Shown here one piece after another: positions 1 through 13,400 of a stretch of DNA of 64,000 bases. A program made the translations under genes and the position numbers. The notes under the pieces were generated by a model. That model did not search any database, was not told the origin of the DNA, and was given only the letters and a program-made list of their open reading frames with translations. This DNA comes from Struthio camelus (Eukaryota > Chordata > Aves > Struthioniformes > Struthionidae): contig NC_090952.1 of NCBI RefSeq assembly GCF_040807025.1, positions 23,061,068-23,125,067 on the forward strand, read 5' to 3'. The first letter of the stretch is position 1, and each line of letters starts with the position of its first letter.

Positions 1-3000
1 CTGCCAGGACATGCTGGGCAGGGCATCAGGTTAAACATGGAGATTAACAACAATGTCTCACAGAGCTCTTCTTTACTCTGGTGCTTGGGAGATGTGAACC
101 AAGGAGGAACAAAAGCCAAAGTCCCCTTATCTAGCTCCAGAAAAGTCAGTGCAGGCTCAGAAGGGACAAATGACTTTTTTAGAGCAGCAGAGACATGCAG
201 CCCTGGCTGTTGGGTGCTGTACATACCCTGCAGCAGAGACATATAGAAGAGTAAGGGGAGGTCCCCTAAACTTGCAATTCTTTCGCAGAAGGCGGACTGG
301 CCCCTTGATGCCATTGCCACTGACCTGGGGCAGCAGGGCTTTTGCTAAAGTCCACGGGCCAGGGAATGAGGGTCAAAGCACAGGGAGAAGGATTGCATTG
401 AGCACCATTACACAAGCTGAGGGTTGGATTATAGCACAGTCCTAACAGCACCGAGCTGTGCCAGCCCAGCTGGAGCTCAGGAAACACCATGCAGCAAGCA
501 TAAAACCACCCTACACTAAGAGGAAAGGTCCAGTATCGGTCTCCAATAGTAGTTGATAATTAAGGAAATTAAGCACCCAGCTTGTGCCAGACAATAGTCT
601 ATAACTTCCTCAACTGAAGATTGCATCCGGAGAGCTGCATTTTGAAGTGACCTGTGAGTGCTCATTGTCCTCCGCGGCATCCCCAATGCCGTGCAGAGCA
701 TCACAGTTTAGTTTTGTGCTGTAAAAGAAACACTTCCTTTTCCTTTTCTCACCCTGCTATCTGATCCTTGCAGAGCTTTTCTACAGTTTTCATTTCCTAA
801 GCAGCAACGCACTAGTATCACTGACACAATCACAATACAGCCATGTAGTATTTGTTCAGGCTGACGGGAAGTTTGCTTCCCATGCTCCACTGCTTGACGG
901 CAGCTCTGGGATGCAGCACGGCTCCCTAGGAAGCAGCGATGGGTGTTGGAGCTAGGACCTCTGGAAGAGGGCTTGCCTGCATGCAGTTTGTTTTGCCTTC
1001 TTTTGAGGACTAAGTGCAAAAAACTCCAGGTGGAGCATGCACGACTTGCACATTTTCTCTCTTTCACCGAGCCTTGAAGGTTGCTTTTCCCCGCTATCTT
1101 GTTTCATTGTCAGACAATTTGCCTTAATCCATTTCTTACTGTTGTGTCTCTTGCTGTCTATGCAGCAAATGTAATTCTCAAAGACTGCAACAGAAGTAGG
1201 CACAGTGGGACAAATGTTAAACTCTTTTGGATCAGAGAGCATCTTTTCATTATGGGCATTGACACAGCAGACAAGCCTTGTCCGGAGGGAGCCTCCTGGA
1301 ATTACCACAGTAGCATCATAAATTGTATTTGCCACCCAGGAGCTACAACATTTGCCCATCACAGTCAACAGCAGCTCGGTGAATCCTCTCACAAACCAGT
1401 GGCAAGTGTAATTGCATATGGGCGTACATGTTGCGTAGCTTCAGGCATGCAAAGTACTGCTAATAACACTAATAAAATCAAAAAGTGCTATGACATGCAA
1501 AAGCAGCTAGAGGTGACCCTTGCTAATTCAACTGCTCCCGCTATCCTTCCTCTGCCGTGGGGAAAGCAACACAGAGCAGGCCCTAAAGAGAAATAGCTTG
1601 CAGAAAGGAAGAGAGACGCAGCATCTGAACAGTCCAAAGACACAGGGGACTGTGCGCATGTGGTGAAAGCCTGCTGCAATCAAAAATACACCTCTAATGA
1701 GGCCAGACCAAGCATCCTTCCTGAACGAGCCCTGCTGACACAGTTAGATTTGCCAACTTAGAAAGAAATAAGTATACACCTCAGGAAGAAGACGCTCATC
1801 CTCTGATCCAGCCACTAACCTCTTGGACCAGCCTTGCCCTCCCTTCCCGGAGCAGCTGCTTCCTTACGAGAGCCCAACAGCAGGACAAGGCGGCAGAGAC
1901 ACCAGCGGTAACACCGGTCCTTTGGGAAGGAGCAGCAGAGACCTGTGACCTCAGCCCTGCTCTCCGACATGCTCTCTCCACTATTGCTGTGCGTTTGCTG
2001 TGAGATCCTAAACATCTGCAAGTGGGAGAAGTTGCAGGATTGGTCTCAAAGCTGCGGGATCTCTGGTCCTGCTGCAGCAGTTCTTGGGACAGGGCCAATC
2101 GCTCCTCCCGGGTGGTGGCTGATCTCACACATCACCATCGTACAAGCAACGCGCACCCGCGGAGCGTCTTGTGGTCGCTGTAGAGTAAGTGATCACAGAC
2201 AGTGAAATCACCATTATGATTTTTTTCAAAAAGAACAGCTAGGCATATGTCTATTTTTTTTTTTTTTGGAGAGAGATGTATGCAGGACCAAGGTCTGAAT
2301 CAAGCCCTCAAAAGAAACAAAGAATAATGAATCAGGTTTATCCGTGAAGTAAATGGCAGTGCTGAGCATTCAGGAAATGCAAGAACAGGCTCATCTGCTC
2401 CCTGAGAAGCAACAATATCTTCTTTCATGCCATAAAGACTTCATGCTTTTGCAGCATGCCAGAAGCTTGCAACAGAGCTATTTAAGTTTATAGCCAACAA
2501 AGAATCAGACTTAAATTACTGAAACCATTGCTGTGATTGAGGTTTTAGAAAAAGGGCTCCTTGGAGAAGTACAGAAACAAATCAAATCCAAATGCAATCT
2601 TGCAAGAAGGGCCATTAGTTTCACATCCAACCACTAGTTTCACATCCAACCATTAGTTTCACATCCAACTGTTCGGTCAGTGAAAACCTGAACACCGACA
2701 GATTATCAGCTGCACAATTTACCCAAATCTACTTCTAAATAATAATAATTCATAAAATCAGTTATACCAGCCAAGATGTGCTCTGCGGAACACACACCAA
2801 GAGCCAGCATCACAGCTTAACAAATCCTGCAAAAGCATAGGTGAGGGAAATTGTGCACTTTTACTCATTTAATTACTTAAACCAAGCCAAATTCCCACTC
2901 AATAACACCCTTTTGTACCAAGAGTATGTCACAAATAATACATCAACAAAAATGTATGTTTAACACAAAGAGGTTAAGCTGGTCCTGTGGCAGATGCTCG

Positions 3001-3700
3001 TTTACATATGTATTGATTTAATTACAGATTTCAAGACTGCTAAAGAACACAATCCCTGAACCTTTCTAGTTGAGCCATATTGACTAGCTGCACTAATTTT
3101 TCCTTTGGTCTCGTCTGCAGAGATGTGTAACAATTATGCTCTTATTGACATAAGCAAAGTCAGATGCGAGGGCAACACTGACGTTACTTAAGCTAATGAT
3201 GCACTGCTGGATGCTATGAAGTTTGCGTCTGTTTTCATAAGCCTAAAAGCTGGAATCGAACCGGAGGCTTCTTGGATTTTCAGTGCACATTACAGCAGAT
3301 TTCACCGTACGCCGCAGCTGTGAACGCTGAGGCTGGAGGCGGGGGAATGGGGATAGATACGGTGGAATAAACTATTAGGTTCCTACGCTCCCCCATTTTG
3401 CAAACCTACCAAAAGCATCTTCTTAGACAAGGAGGAGATACAGAGAAGGCGCATCTGTTTGCATGAAACCCCTCCCTTCCCAAGTGTTTTTGCTCAGCAG
3501 CGTGCAGCAAGTCTCACTACTCACTGTTACACGGTTGTTTGGTGCCCTAAGGCCTGACATGTGGGAAAACTGCCCAGAAAGAGCGGTCCGATAGTCTCTT
3601 TCAGAAAAGGCAACACGAGAGCTCCCTGCTGGATTACTCCAGAGCTGGCTCCCAAACAGTTGTTTCTCACCAGTATTTCCATCTTTCCTGTGTGAACAAG
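1..3700. other. Gene-free flank, left edge
   Basis: Mixed-composition sequence with short open frames on both strands that resemble no family I know and show no codon bias. It contains the 19-bp tandem repeat at 2613-2669, a T-run near 2260, and a strong donor-like GTAAGT at about 2186 on plus that could belong to an unannotated non-coding transcript. Nothing else is supported. Confidence 0.6.
2613..2669. repeat. 19-bp tandem repeat, three copies
   Basis: Three contiguous copies of CATTAGTTTCACATCCAAC at 2613-2631, 2632-2650 and 2651-2669. The middle copy differs by one base (CACTAG). Confidence 0.95.
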
Positions 3701-3769
3701 AATTGAGGGAAAAAAACAACTGCTGCTGTGCAGCCTGTGGGCAAATGCTGTTTTTTTCTAACGCAGAGA

Positions 3770-5060
3770 CTGCTGCACCCCAGCGGAGTCGGGCGCGTGG
3801 TGCTTACCCGGACCCCGCCGGCGGCCTGAGACGGCAGAATCCCTGCACAAAAACCAGCAGAGTCCCAAATTCACACGTGTTGGCAATAGGCATCGCCTGA
3901 GCAGCGGCCGCTGGCGGTCCCGGCTGCCCTAGGGATGTGGGGCGGAAAAGCCGGGACAGCAAAAAACTACCCAGCATGAACCATGTTAAAAAGAGGTAAG
4001 ATATATTAACTTTAACCCGAGAAATCGTGCAGCGACCGCTCTGCGTGCCGGGACTCTGCAGGCCAAGTCCCCGGCCGGGCAGAGAGCGGGGCGGCGCGGG
4101 GACGCCTTGCGGGAAGGCAGGAGCGCAACGTGAGCACCGTGACGAGCTGTCCGGCTGCCAGGCTGCAAGCTTCGGTGCGGCGGTGCCTCCTTAGCGTCCC
4201 GCGTTCGGAGGGTGTCTGGCATTGCACCGCCTCGGAGGTGTTTCTGCAAGACAGATGATCCGTGACAGCGTGTTTTGAAAGAGGCCCTGAGTGACAGGCG
4301 GGGAAGTCTCCCAGCGAGACCCGGCTAACCCAGGCGGTGGTCACGCGCTGTCGGCCGCTCTGCCCCGGCTCCGGCGGCGACGGAGCAAGGGCACGTCGCT
4401 GAAAGGGCAGATACGCTTCACGGAGGCTGTGAAAACGGCGTGCACGCTTTAGGGTGCGTTTAGGGAAGCAAAGGCAGTGCCTGCCCCTCTTGTTACAGCA
4501 ACCCGGCTCCCCACTTTGTTCCCCGTTCCTGGCTCTGCGTCGCACTAGTTCACCGCTGATGTGCAGGTCCTGCTTTCCCCCCAGACTGACTGGCTTTGTT
4601 CGATATGCAGCGTTACAGGTGACACGCACAGATCGTACACCTCAACAGCCATACAACGTAAACCGGTGCCCCAGTTTAACGGTTTGCATCCTCAGCGATA
4701 CTTGTTTTGCAAGAAACGGGGCAAACAGTGACATTTTGGTCCTGGTTCTACAGTCTGTGTCTGGACCAACCCAGAAAGACCCGGGGCGGGTGTCAGGCAG
4801 GTGTTTTACGCTCTGCTGGCAAACACACAGGTCAACGAGAGGGTGCTTAGAGTTCGCGTGGAGCAGACCAGAAACCCCCCTGCCCCAGCTAAGCGGGTCC
4901 TTTCTGCACAGAAATAAACCACTCACCTCCACGCCACACAGCGGCCCTCGAATGCTGCAGCGCAGCCCTCGGTTCTGCTGCTGTATCGAGTGCCTTTCTG
5001 ATTCACAAGCAAAACTGTGCCTGCCTGCTCTTTGCAGAGATACACTCAGCAGTTATTGCT
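3770..5060. promoter_or_regulatory. GC/CpG-rich block 1 in gene-free flank
   Basis: Frequent CpG (for example GGCGGCGCGGGGACGCC near 4090) in a region without a recognised gene. Overlapping long frames on both strands are expected from GC-richness and resemble nothing known. It could be a CpG island serving an unrecognised transcript, or just a GC-rich stretch. Confidence 0.45.
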
Positions 5061-6780
5061 GAGACCTTAGGCTGGGGAAAGGACTATTTTGATGCTAAAC
5101 TTTTACCAAAACATGGATCTAATCCAGCATCAATAAATAGTGTGTGGTAGGTGGAACTATGATGGTATCGTATGTCTAAAATATCTTAGTAATGCAGGAA
5201 CTTGACTAAAGCCAGGAGACTTCCTTTAAAAATCTTCTTTTTCTACCTTTAAAGAAATCCTCTATGCACTGAAAAGTCCAGCTGGAGGACTATTCTAGTT
5301 GTCTCTGCCCATCATTTCTCATTAGTCTGTATTACTCTCTGGAGCGATTTGGGTACGTTACCCAGGTTGCACGCAATGCTCGCCATGCCGGCTAAACTGT
5401 ACCTGGTGACTTTTGTAAAACTTCATTTGTCCAGCACACATCTGAGACTTGGTGATATTTAGGTAGTTCACAAGAAGCGATATCTGTCCTCCCGACCCTC
5501 CCGAGAACAGCCAGACCTGACTTTTCTGGATCAGTCCCTAGTGCTATACGGCCTGCAGAATTTTACCAGTACAGGCTGTGGTTTCCCAGATGCACCCAGA
5601 GGTGGCAGCTGCTATATGGGGCCAGAGCCTGGCAGGGTCCCTGGAGCTCTGAGGCACCCCTAGATTCGCTCTGCAAATGTTGTGGCAAACTGGCTCTCGC
5701 TTTGCCTCACGTAACGTTACTCCCCGACAGCACAGATGTCTCCAGCCAGGCGAGCGACCCTGGGCAGGGTCTCTTCATAGTCAGCCCAAAGGACAAGGTG
5801 CTTTTAGCATGCGACTCATCTAATCTGTTTTATAATTTACGGTAGGATGACGCTGCCCTACAAATGCCTTTTTGCCTCTGTTGACAGTAAAGGGATTTTA
5901 GTTTAAGATTATATAATTGTCCTTTACAATTATCTATGTCTATATAGATAGATACATGCGGAGAAACGATCAGGAGGACGAGAAGGAGGAAAGCCAAAAC
6001 AAAGCCGTGTGCCTTGACAGCATGGTTCGGTGGTATCTGCAAGAGCAGAACCAAATCAGCTGCGACAAGGGTATGAGACAGGCAGGCAGGAAAGACAAAA
6101 GGACTGAAAAAAGAATAATAGAAAAATAAAGAAAAGGAGAAAAGCCATTTAAACTCTGACAGAAGAAGCTTTTGTGGCAAAGCACTTGGCTCATGGTGGA
6201 GTCTCTGAGCTGAACAGTGGCACAGTACAAAACATACAATTGTGCATATTCAGGGTCAATTTTAAATATAATGATTGCATTTTGGTACTCTTAAGACTAT
6301 GAGCACAGTGCAGCAGATGAAGGGTGTGCAAGCGGGGGTGCCTCTACGCTGCTAATATAGTCCCTTGCAGCGATCCAAGCACTGGAAGAGAGTTTGCAAC
6401 AGCCAGCCAATGCAGGACTATTTTAGACTGTGCTCGGTTACAGGAGATATCCTTTGGATGTTCAGTACATTCAGTTTCCTTCCATCCGCTCAATTTGTTC
6501 CTCCATTTGGCAGAGTGATTTACCTAATATGACACTTCCCTTCGGTAAACATACAGCCTGGCAAGCTAATCCAAGCAACTTACAGTGCTGAGCACAGAAA
6601 CATTTTATTTTAATGGTGCTGTGTTGGAGAGGGCTGTTAGTTCGCCCCTGTCTCAGGTAGAAAGGTAATAACTAAGAGATGTATGGAAGTGACGCCTGTT
6701 ACTACTCGTACAGCCCTCTGCCGTGCATAGCACTTGTCAGCTGCAGAAAGAGAGATGGGGCAAATGCAACTTGCTCAAAC
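5060..6780. other. No gene seen
   Basis: AT/GC-mixed sequence between two GC-rich blocks. No coding similarity, RNA gene or clear repeat was recognised. Confidence 0.6.
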
Positions 6781-7720
6781 GCACGCCCTGCAAAGCCCAG
6801 CTGTACTTGTACTCCCTGCCAAGGAATCGGGCCTTGCGGGCATGCACAGAGCCCAGGGAGCTTGCAGCTAAAGCGCGGGGAGGGCCAGGGAGATGGGGGA
6901 GAGAGGCGAGGACACGCAGTCGCGGGGATCCAGCCAAGTAGGTCCCCGTCCCGCCAGCCCCGGTGGCCGCATGCAGGCAGGATGCTGGCGCTGCTTCCCT
7001 GCAGTGAGCACATGGGGACCGGGCCCAAACGACCACTTTCCTTTTGCCCCTTTTCGCAAAGGAGCGGCAAGAGGAGAGGAGGAGTGGTAGGGCAGGGAGG
7101 GAGTCGAGGACCGGCCAAGCTGTGCTTGCTCCAGGGCTTCCTGCGGCATCCACTGGGCTCAGCCCCCTGCCCCTTCGCAAAGGGGACCGGGGGGAAGGTA
7201 CGGCTCTGCCACGCAGGCTGGCTGGGAGGGGAGCTTAACCCCCTGCGAGAAAGGGAGGACGCTGGGGCTGGGCTGCAGGGGCAGCATCCATCAGCCGGGC
7301 TGGTGCCAACGAGCTCAGTGGATGCACGGTGGCTCCGTGGGGACCCTGGGCCACGCTTCGGGCAATGCCACCTTTGAGCCCACGCTCGGACAGCCAGCTC
7401 GGCTGGGTCTGGCTCTGGCCACCCACAAGCGGCTGCCCGTCCTTGAGCTGAGCTGAGCTGGTTGGGAGAGCAGCGCGGCCCCGGGCGCCCGGCGCTGCAG
7501 CCCAGCCGCTGACTTCCCACCCCGCCGCCCTCTTTGCACCTCTGCAGCAAGGAAACTGTGCTGTGGATGACGTGACCACAGCCGAGGCGCTTGCACAGCA
7601 ATACCGTCCGCGTGGTGACACGCAGCCCCGCAACACTGCGAGCGATACCGAAACAAGGAAAACCTCCTCCTCCCAGCAACCAGCCACCGAGCCCCACAGC
7701 CACTAGTTTGCTCTAGTTTT
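6780..7720. promoter_or_regulatory. GC-rich block 2 in gene-free flank
   Basis: GC-rich, with moderate CpG density. A 333-codon frame crosses it on minus (6702-7703), but its composition (Pro, Gly, Ser, Cys, Arg) is what GC-rich non-coding DNA gives, and frames of similar quality occur on plus. No product is claimed. Confidence 0.4.
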
Positions 7721-8129
7721 ATGCTGATATCTGGTAGTGTAATGATACACGGTGGTTGGAGGAGAGTATCAAGGTCTCCAGGAATCATCAGCTAATGGGA
7801 TTAAGCCTTGAGGCCGAAGCATGCAGTATTTTAAACCAGACCCTATAGAAAGACAGGGTCCTCTCGCAAACAGCAGAGCAAAGCAGCGCAGCCAGGATTT
7901 TACCCTTCCCAGGAACGCTCCTCTTCCAGCTACTAGCTTACGGTTTGCCTTCGTTTGTATCAAGGCAACGCGGCCGTTTAGAGATAAATTTGCCCAAGAG
8001 AGGAAAAAAGAAAAAAGGGTAAGGGACTTTTTTACTGACAGCAGCTTAGAAAAAGGCTGGCACAGAAACCTGCTTTCTGAGCAAAGGCGCTAATGGCTTT
8101 GGCAGGTTTGACCCTGTTACCCCTCCTTA

Positions 8130-9010
8130 GTTTCAGCCCCGGCTAGGGAGGCTGCAGGAGGCAGGACGGGTCACACGGCCGCCTCCAAGGCTCGCTCGCT
8201 CCGCAGCGCGGGCTCTGCGCCCCGTGGCGGCAGACGGGGGGGCGGGCAGCGGCTGCTCTCTCCGGCTGCACCCAAGCGAAGCAAGCAGAGTCAGCCTTTC
8301 GGGAAGCCAAAAAAAGACTCGGCCCGGTTTGATTGCAATTCTCTTGCAATCAAAGACGAAAGCCTCGGTGTTCAGAGGACGAGCTCCTTGCCGCGGCTCT
8401 GTGCCGGGAGGAGGGAGGCCACGCAGTCAGCCTTCTCCTCCGAAACCTGCTTTCTTCCTCCCCCCATCCCCAGCGCTGGACAACTTCCCCCGTCAGCCGC
8501 GTTTGACGTTATTTTCCTTCTGTAACTTGCAAGTCGCTGGGATTCCTGTTTCCTGAGCTCTGCGGTACCGCACAGGGCCCGGCGCGCCCTGAGCTCAGGC
8601 GGCGGCAGCCCCGGCAGCCCCGGCAGCCCCGGCAGCCCCAGCCCCGGCAGCAGGGCTGTCCGAGGGCTAGCAGGCTGCAAGACGGGCAGAAACGCCCCCG
8701 ATGAGCAGGCGCCTCCCAAAGGCTACGGGCTGCGCCAGGTGTCTGCAGAGCAGCGCTTTGTAGCCGGCGACCGGGGCCAGGTTAGTTGACAGCTGAACGA
8801 AACGGAGAGCGACAGGAAGTCTGGCCCCTCTCTTTGAGCAGGGGGGGACGGGACAAGGGTCCCCGGGTGAGGACCGCTTCCCTGGGCCACCGGTGGCTCG
8901 GTCCCCCGGGCTGAGGACCGCCAGCCCCACCACCTCCGGCCTCAGGCCAGGCAGCAGGAGCTGCCGCTCTTCCACGGGCTCCTCCAGGGCCAGCAGCAAC
9001 GCAAACGCCA
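8130..9010. promoter_or_regulatory. CpG-rich block 3 in gene-free flank
   Basis: CpG-dense (for example CCGCAGCGCGGGCTCTGCGC around 8200 and GGCGCGCCCTGAG near 8581). It includes the 9-bp minisatellite at 8603-8651. No gene is recognised. Confidence 0.45.
8603..8651. repeat. 9-bp minisatellite (CCCCGGCAG)n
   Basis: Four near-perfect 9-bp units, CGGCAGCCC in register, followed by a shortened unit and a final one. It lies inside a CpG-rich block. Confidence 0.9.
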
Positions 9011-9279
9011 GCGCGCTGTCGCGTCTCAGTCCCGTTTCTGGGATGTTTCTAGGCTGACGGAGGGGGAAAGAAAATAAAGATAAAAGGCAATAAACGCAAC
9101 GAACAGGCCGTCAAACCTGCAGCCCAGCGCAGCCCGCAAAGACCATGACCGAGTTACCCAGTTGCATTCCTGCCTTCATTTATTTATTTATTTTTAAACC
9201 TTTACGTTTCACTCTAATAGTGAAAAAAAATCTCTCCTGCTCGTCCCTGCAGCAAGGAACTATTTTTAGCACTGCTAAC

Positions 9280-10490
9280 GAACGACTAGAAAATGGGGTG
9301 GAGCAGCCAAGCCAGTTACGCGGGCTCCCGGGCGCCCGCAGCGTTTATCTGGCCGTCGGAGCGAAAGCAGGAAGGGGGCCGAGGAGCAGAGAGCCTCCCC
9401 GCAGCTGCGGCGCAGGCACGAGAAAACGCCCGCTGCTGCGTCCTGGGACGCGCGCGGCTTGAGACCTACGGTCACTGCAGCTTGTTAAAAAGCCCCCAAC
9501 AAGATACGCGTGTCAAACGCTTGCAAGAGACAATGTTTTTCTCCATGTTAATCTCTGAGCAAGGTGTCTGAAGCGCATCTGCCCACCAGAAGAAAAATAA
9601 AAAAGAGAGAGAGAGAGAGAGAGAAGCCATCAGCATAAAGAAACTATTCTAGACTAAAGCAGCATCCCCCGAGCTTTAGAGACTCTGCTTAAAGGAAGAC
9701 AAATACTTGTTTTCTGTAGGGTAAATTGCTCAGTAAACCGCCAGAGACTATGAGGCCCCAGCCGTGCTTTCGAGAGGTCCCTGCAGGGGCTGCGCGGGCA
9801 GCCGGGGCCGTCGGAAGCCGCGGACGGAGGGTGAAGCGGGCCCAGACCGCACGCCAGTTCTCGGCCCGTCCCCAGCGCGACTGCCGCGTTGGGAGTGGGA
9901 ACCGAAAACAAACGTAGGAAGCAGCAGATGGTGCTCGCAGAACGGGGGACGGCGCTTGGCCAAGCGCTTCCGAGCGCGGGAACACGGGTCCTGCGCGGGA
10001 AGGAAGAGGCAGCAGGGCACCACGGCCGCGCATCAGCATCAGGAATGCAGTGCAGAACCGCTCGGGATGAACGATGCTGTCGAGGAAAGAAATACAAGCC
10101 TGCCTGGTCTGGGGAACTGCTGCAAAGCGCTCAAATCTCTGTTCTTGCTACGTCATCGAAGGCAAAGCTGTGCGGGCAGGTTCACTGTGCTTATTGCAGA
10201 AGAGAAGTAATAACGGCTACAAACGCTGCACCTCCCCGAGGGCTCTGACAGGCGCTCGCTCGCGCGTCTCGCAGCAGGGCCGTACGGCGAAGCACCCAAG
10301 CGATACTGCCTCTTTCCCCAGCCCTGCGCCCCAAGGCCCCCGCTCTAAGCCCCGAGGAAGGGCGCCCCGCTCTCCCCGGGCGCTGCGCCCCTTCCTCTAC
10401 CCAGCACGGTGGCAAGGACGGCACGCTGCCGAACCTTGCAGCATCAGCTGCAAGCGTCCCCACGGCGAGGGGCAATCGCTGGTGCCTTGT
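9280..10490. promoter_or_regulatory. CpG-rich block 4 in gene-free flank
   Basis: The longest CpG-dense stretch of the left flank (for example GGGCTCCCGGGCGCCCGCAG near 9328). It ends abruptly at about 10495, where AT-rich sequence begins. It has the look of a CpG-island promoter, but no exon is recognised next to it. Confidence 0.5.
9603..9624. repeat. (AG)n microsatellite
   Basis: Eleven AG units, directly followed by AGCC. It interrupts CpG-rich block 4. Confidence 0.95.
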
Positions 10491-10499
10491 GTCCTTTAA

Positions 10500-13400
10500 A
10501 TAAGAGGTACACGGTGATATCTCACCTTGAATGTTTCCAGCTGTGACATGCACAAGACCAAATTGTTCCAAGGAACATTATGTTTTAAAAGCATTTAAAT
10601 ATACTGTTATATGTTTTTCCAGATCTTAAGGCTAAATCGCTTAAGCATTTTCCATTGTGAGAGATGGCACAGAAAAAATAAATTTATACTGTGTTAAAGC
10701 AGTAACTTCACTGGAATTACAGCACACAGTACTAAGGCTGATGTATGAAGTACAGCATGGAAATCTGTGCTTTAGCTCATAGAGGAAATCAGACTGTATT
10801 GCCATGTAGCCTTTAAAAAAAAAAAAAAAAAACAGTGAACGAAGAGATTTGTGGGTGCAATAACAAAGGAGAACTAATTGGAAAGGTACTCCCAAAGTTA
10901 CAAGAGAAGAAATGCAATTTTGAGGAAATACTAGAAGCGAGATGAGTGATTTTTCAGTGCTTGTCTACAGGGAGAAAGGACACTAGTTGACATTTTGTCA
11001 GCTTAGTTAGAAATGGTTCCCCTGGATGTGATCTCAGATGTGTTGGTCTAGCCTGTGTATTTGCTGGGGCAGGCTTGTCCGATACAAACTGGGATTAGTC
11101 ATCAGAGTGCCACAAATATCTAAAGTTGTCAGACCCGAGTTAGTTATTAAAAAAACCACACTCAAAGTGTTATGACTGGGGTAGACCAGTGGCGATGTAG
11201 GTATTTGATATAAACAGGACCATAAACACTTACCTCAGCTAAGCTGTGGATTTCAAGGATTAAATTTCCTTAAACAACTGCACAGAACTGTCACATAAAA
11301 TTAAGAGCGCTCCTGTATATTAAATGAATATGCAGCTAATGAAGAAGCAATCAAATAAAACCAAATCTTTTTTATCCTTAGGATTTGCTATAAAGGCAGT
11401 AGAAAGCAGTATTCCTCTTCCTGCAGGGATTACGTAGGCAAGCCCAAATACCAAAATACCAATCACATGATGTTTTACTCACAGTAACTTCAGCAAACAT
11501 ATTTGCCAAGGGTGAGTGGTGATGTGAAGGGGAAGATCTGAATCTGCAGCGTTGCTGTACAGTTTATAGCTGCCGCTCCAGCTGGACAGAGAAGCACTGA
11601 GGACACTACTCCGTCCCCTTGTTCCGAGACGCAGTTACTGTGAACACAGTGAGCATTGCTTGTTCCAGTGGCCAAGCCCTCCAAGTTCAACTATTTAAAA
11701 TTCAATCACATAGGGTTTATTTAGAAAGAGAACCTTATACCTGCAGAGATGCTGGAAAAATAGACTATTCCCAGCTCTAGCTTTGCTCATAGTGGTATTT
11801 TTCTTATGTCCAGCGAGGACCTCAATTTCCTCCCAGATCTATTGTTAATTCACTGTATTTTCTAGACGATGATTATGAGAGGCCAAAACAGAGCCTTAAG
11901 GCATATGCCTGTCTGAAGAATGACTACGGTTACAAATTACTGTACTTCCAAAATATGAATATGATAATGTGCTTTCTTGCCTGTGGTTGCCTTGAAGTCC
12001 CTTGCAAGCAGAGTCACTGTCTTAGGCTTTTCTAAACAACAACATGGAACTACCAAATCAGGATATGAAGCCGTAGCACTGAATTTCATGCCAAATGCAT
12101 CCCTCTGCAACAGAGCTGCGTTTCTTACCAAAAGATGGTAAACGAACAAGCGTAGGAAGATTGAAAGGACTCTTAGCACTTTTTAAGAGAGGACTAAGTG
12201 AAAGTCCTTCAGTAGACAGCATATCTTCATACCAAATATACTCTGTCAGGTTTAATGCAACTATGAGAAATTGTTTAATGAACAGAGGAAGATTATTTTC
12301 ATTCCTAAAAGAGTAAATAGTACAGGCATTCTTCCAACTGAGAGAAAAAGCACAGAATAGCTGCAGTCCATTTCTTCTTGATTCACAGTTGCAAATGATC
12401 AAAGTTCACAGGAAGAGCTCGCTCTTTAGGAATAAAGTAGAAACATCCAGTTGCTAAAAGTACAAATCTCGTCTTCTGTCATGAGTCTGTATACCTGAAA
12501 GATACAGCAGGATCAGGACTGTGAAACAGCATACTCCATGCAATCTTTTAACATGTTGTGCACACAGAATTGCACCTTTTGGCCTTCTCTGATGCAACAG
12601 GGCCCTAACGAGAATAGCCAGAATGAGCCACCCAGTCTCCCCAAAACATTGCACGCCAGAGAACCCACGTCAGTGTAACAAAGACCGGATACAGCCTCAA
12701 GAGACAAATAAAAGTTAATGGGAGCCTGAATGCTCTGGGAATAATTTCCTAAAAGAACAACTCTAACAGCGCGGTGGATTTTTCAGTGAAAACTGGAGCA
12801 ATGCTAGCGCACAGGCCAAACGGGGAGCTCAGGCTTAAGGTGGACGCTTGAAAAACAAGGTGAGGGATGTCATCATAATGGCTGCAAAGCCATGAACTCT
12901 AGCAAGCACACACCTGACCACTCTTGGGGACAGGTGACAAACACAGGACCTGCAGAAAGATGTAGCAGTACATCGGGATTTCATGGGCAGCGGAGCTAAC
13001 AAGTTTCTTCAGTTAAGGTCACAGTAAAATCTACCATCTTACAGTTGAAATCTTTCAGGGATCTAAAACGTGGACAGACGGTGCAAAATAGGCATGTTGT
13101 GAAGTGGTAGGCAGTGGTACCACTGCAGAAACTAAGACAGGAGGAGTTAGAAAATTTATCTCATTTTAATAGAGTGTTTTCTCTCTTTCCCGTAAATGTA
13201 ACTACAAGGGGCAATGTGCATGCCTGTGGGAAAAACAAGCTTTTGAAATACAGCCTGGAAGCAAGCAAGCAAGCAAGAAGCTTTAATTCTGCGCAAGAAA
13301 GGCAGCTGCCCTTTACAGCTGAGGATTAATTTGTTCCAAACCTGCTAGTTCCATAACTCACCTGCGGCAGCATGGCTTGCACTGGGATTTTCTGAGCCTT

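Noticed and set aside
3246-3260. tRNA-like B-box (GGTTCGATTCC on minus)
   Set aside because: The 11-base match is perfect, but no A-box, anticodon stem or acceptor stem can be formed with the flanks, so it is not a tRNA gene.
4012-5062. Pair of overlapping frames of about 200 codons on opposite strands
   Set aside because: Neither resembles a known family, both have shuffled-looking composition, and they overlap in GC-rich sequence.
6702-7703. 333-codon open frame on minus in GC-rich DNA
   Set aside because: Composition is Pro/Gly/Ser/Cys/Arg-rich without domains, comparable frames exist on the other strand, and no splice or start context supports it. It is best explained by few stop codons in GC-rich DNA.
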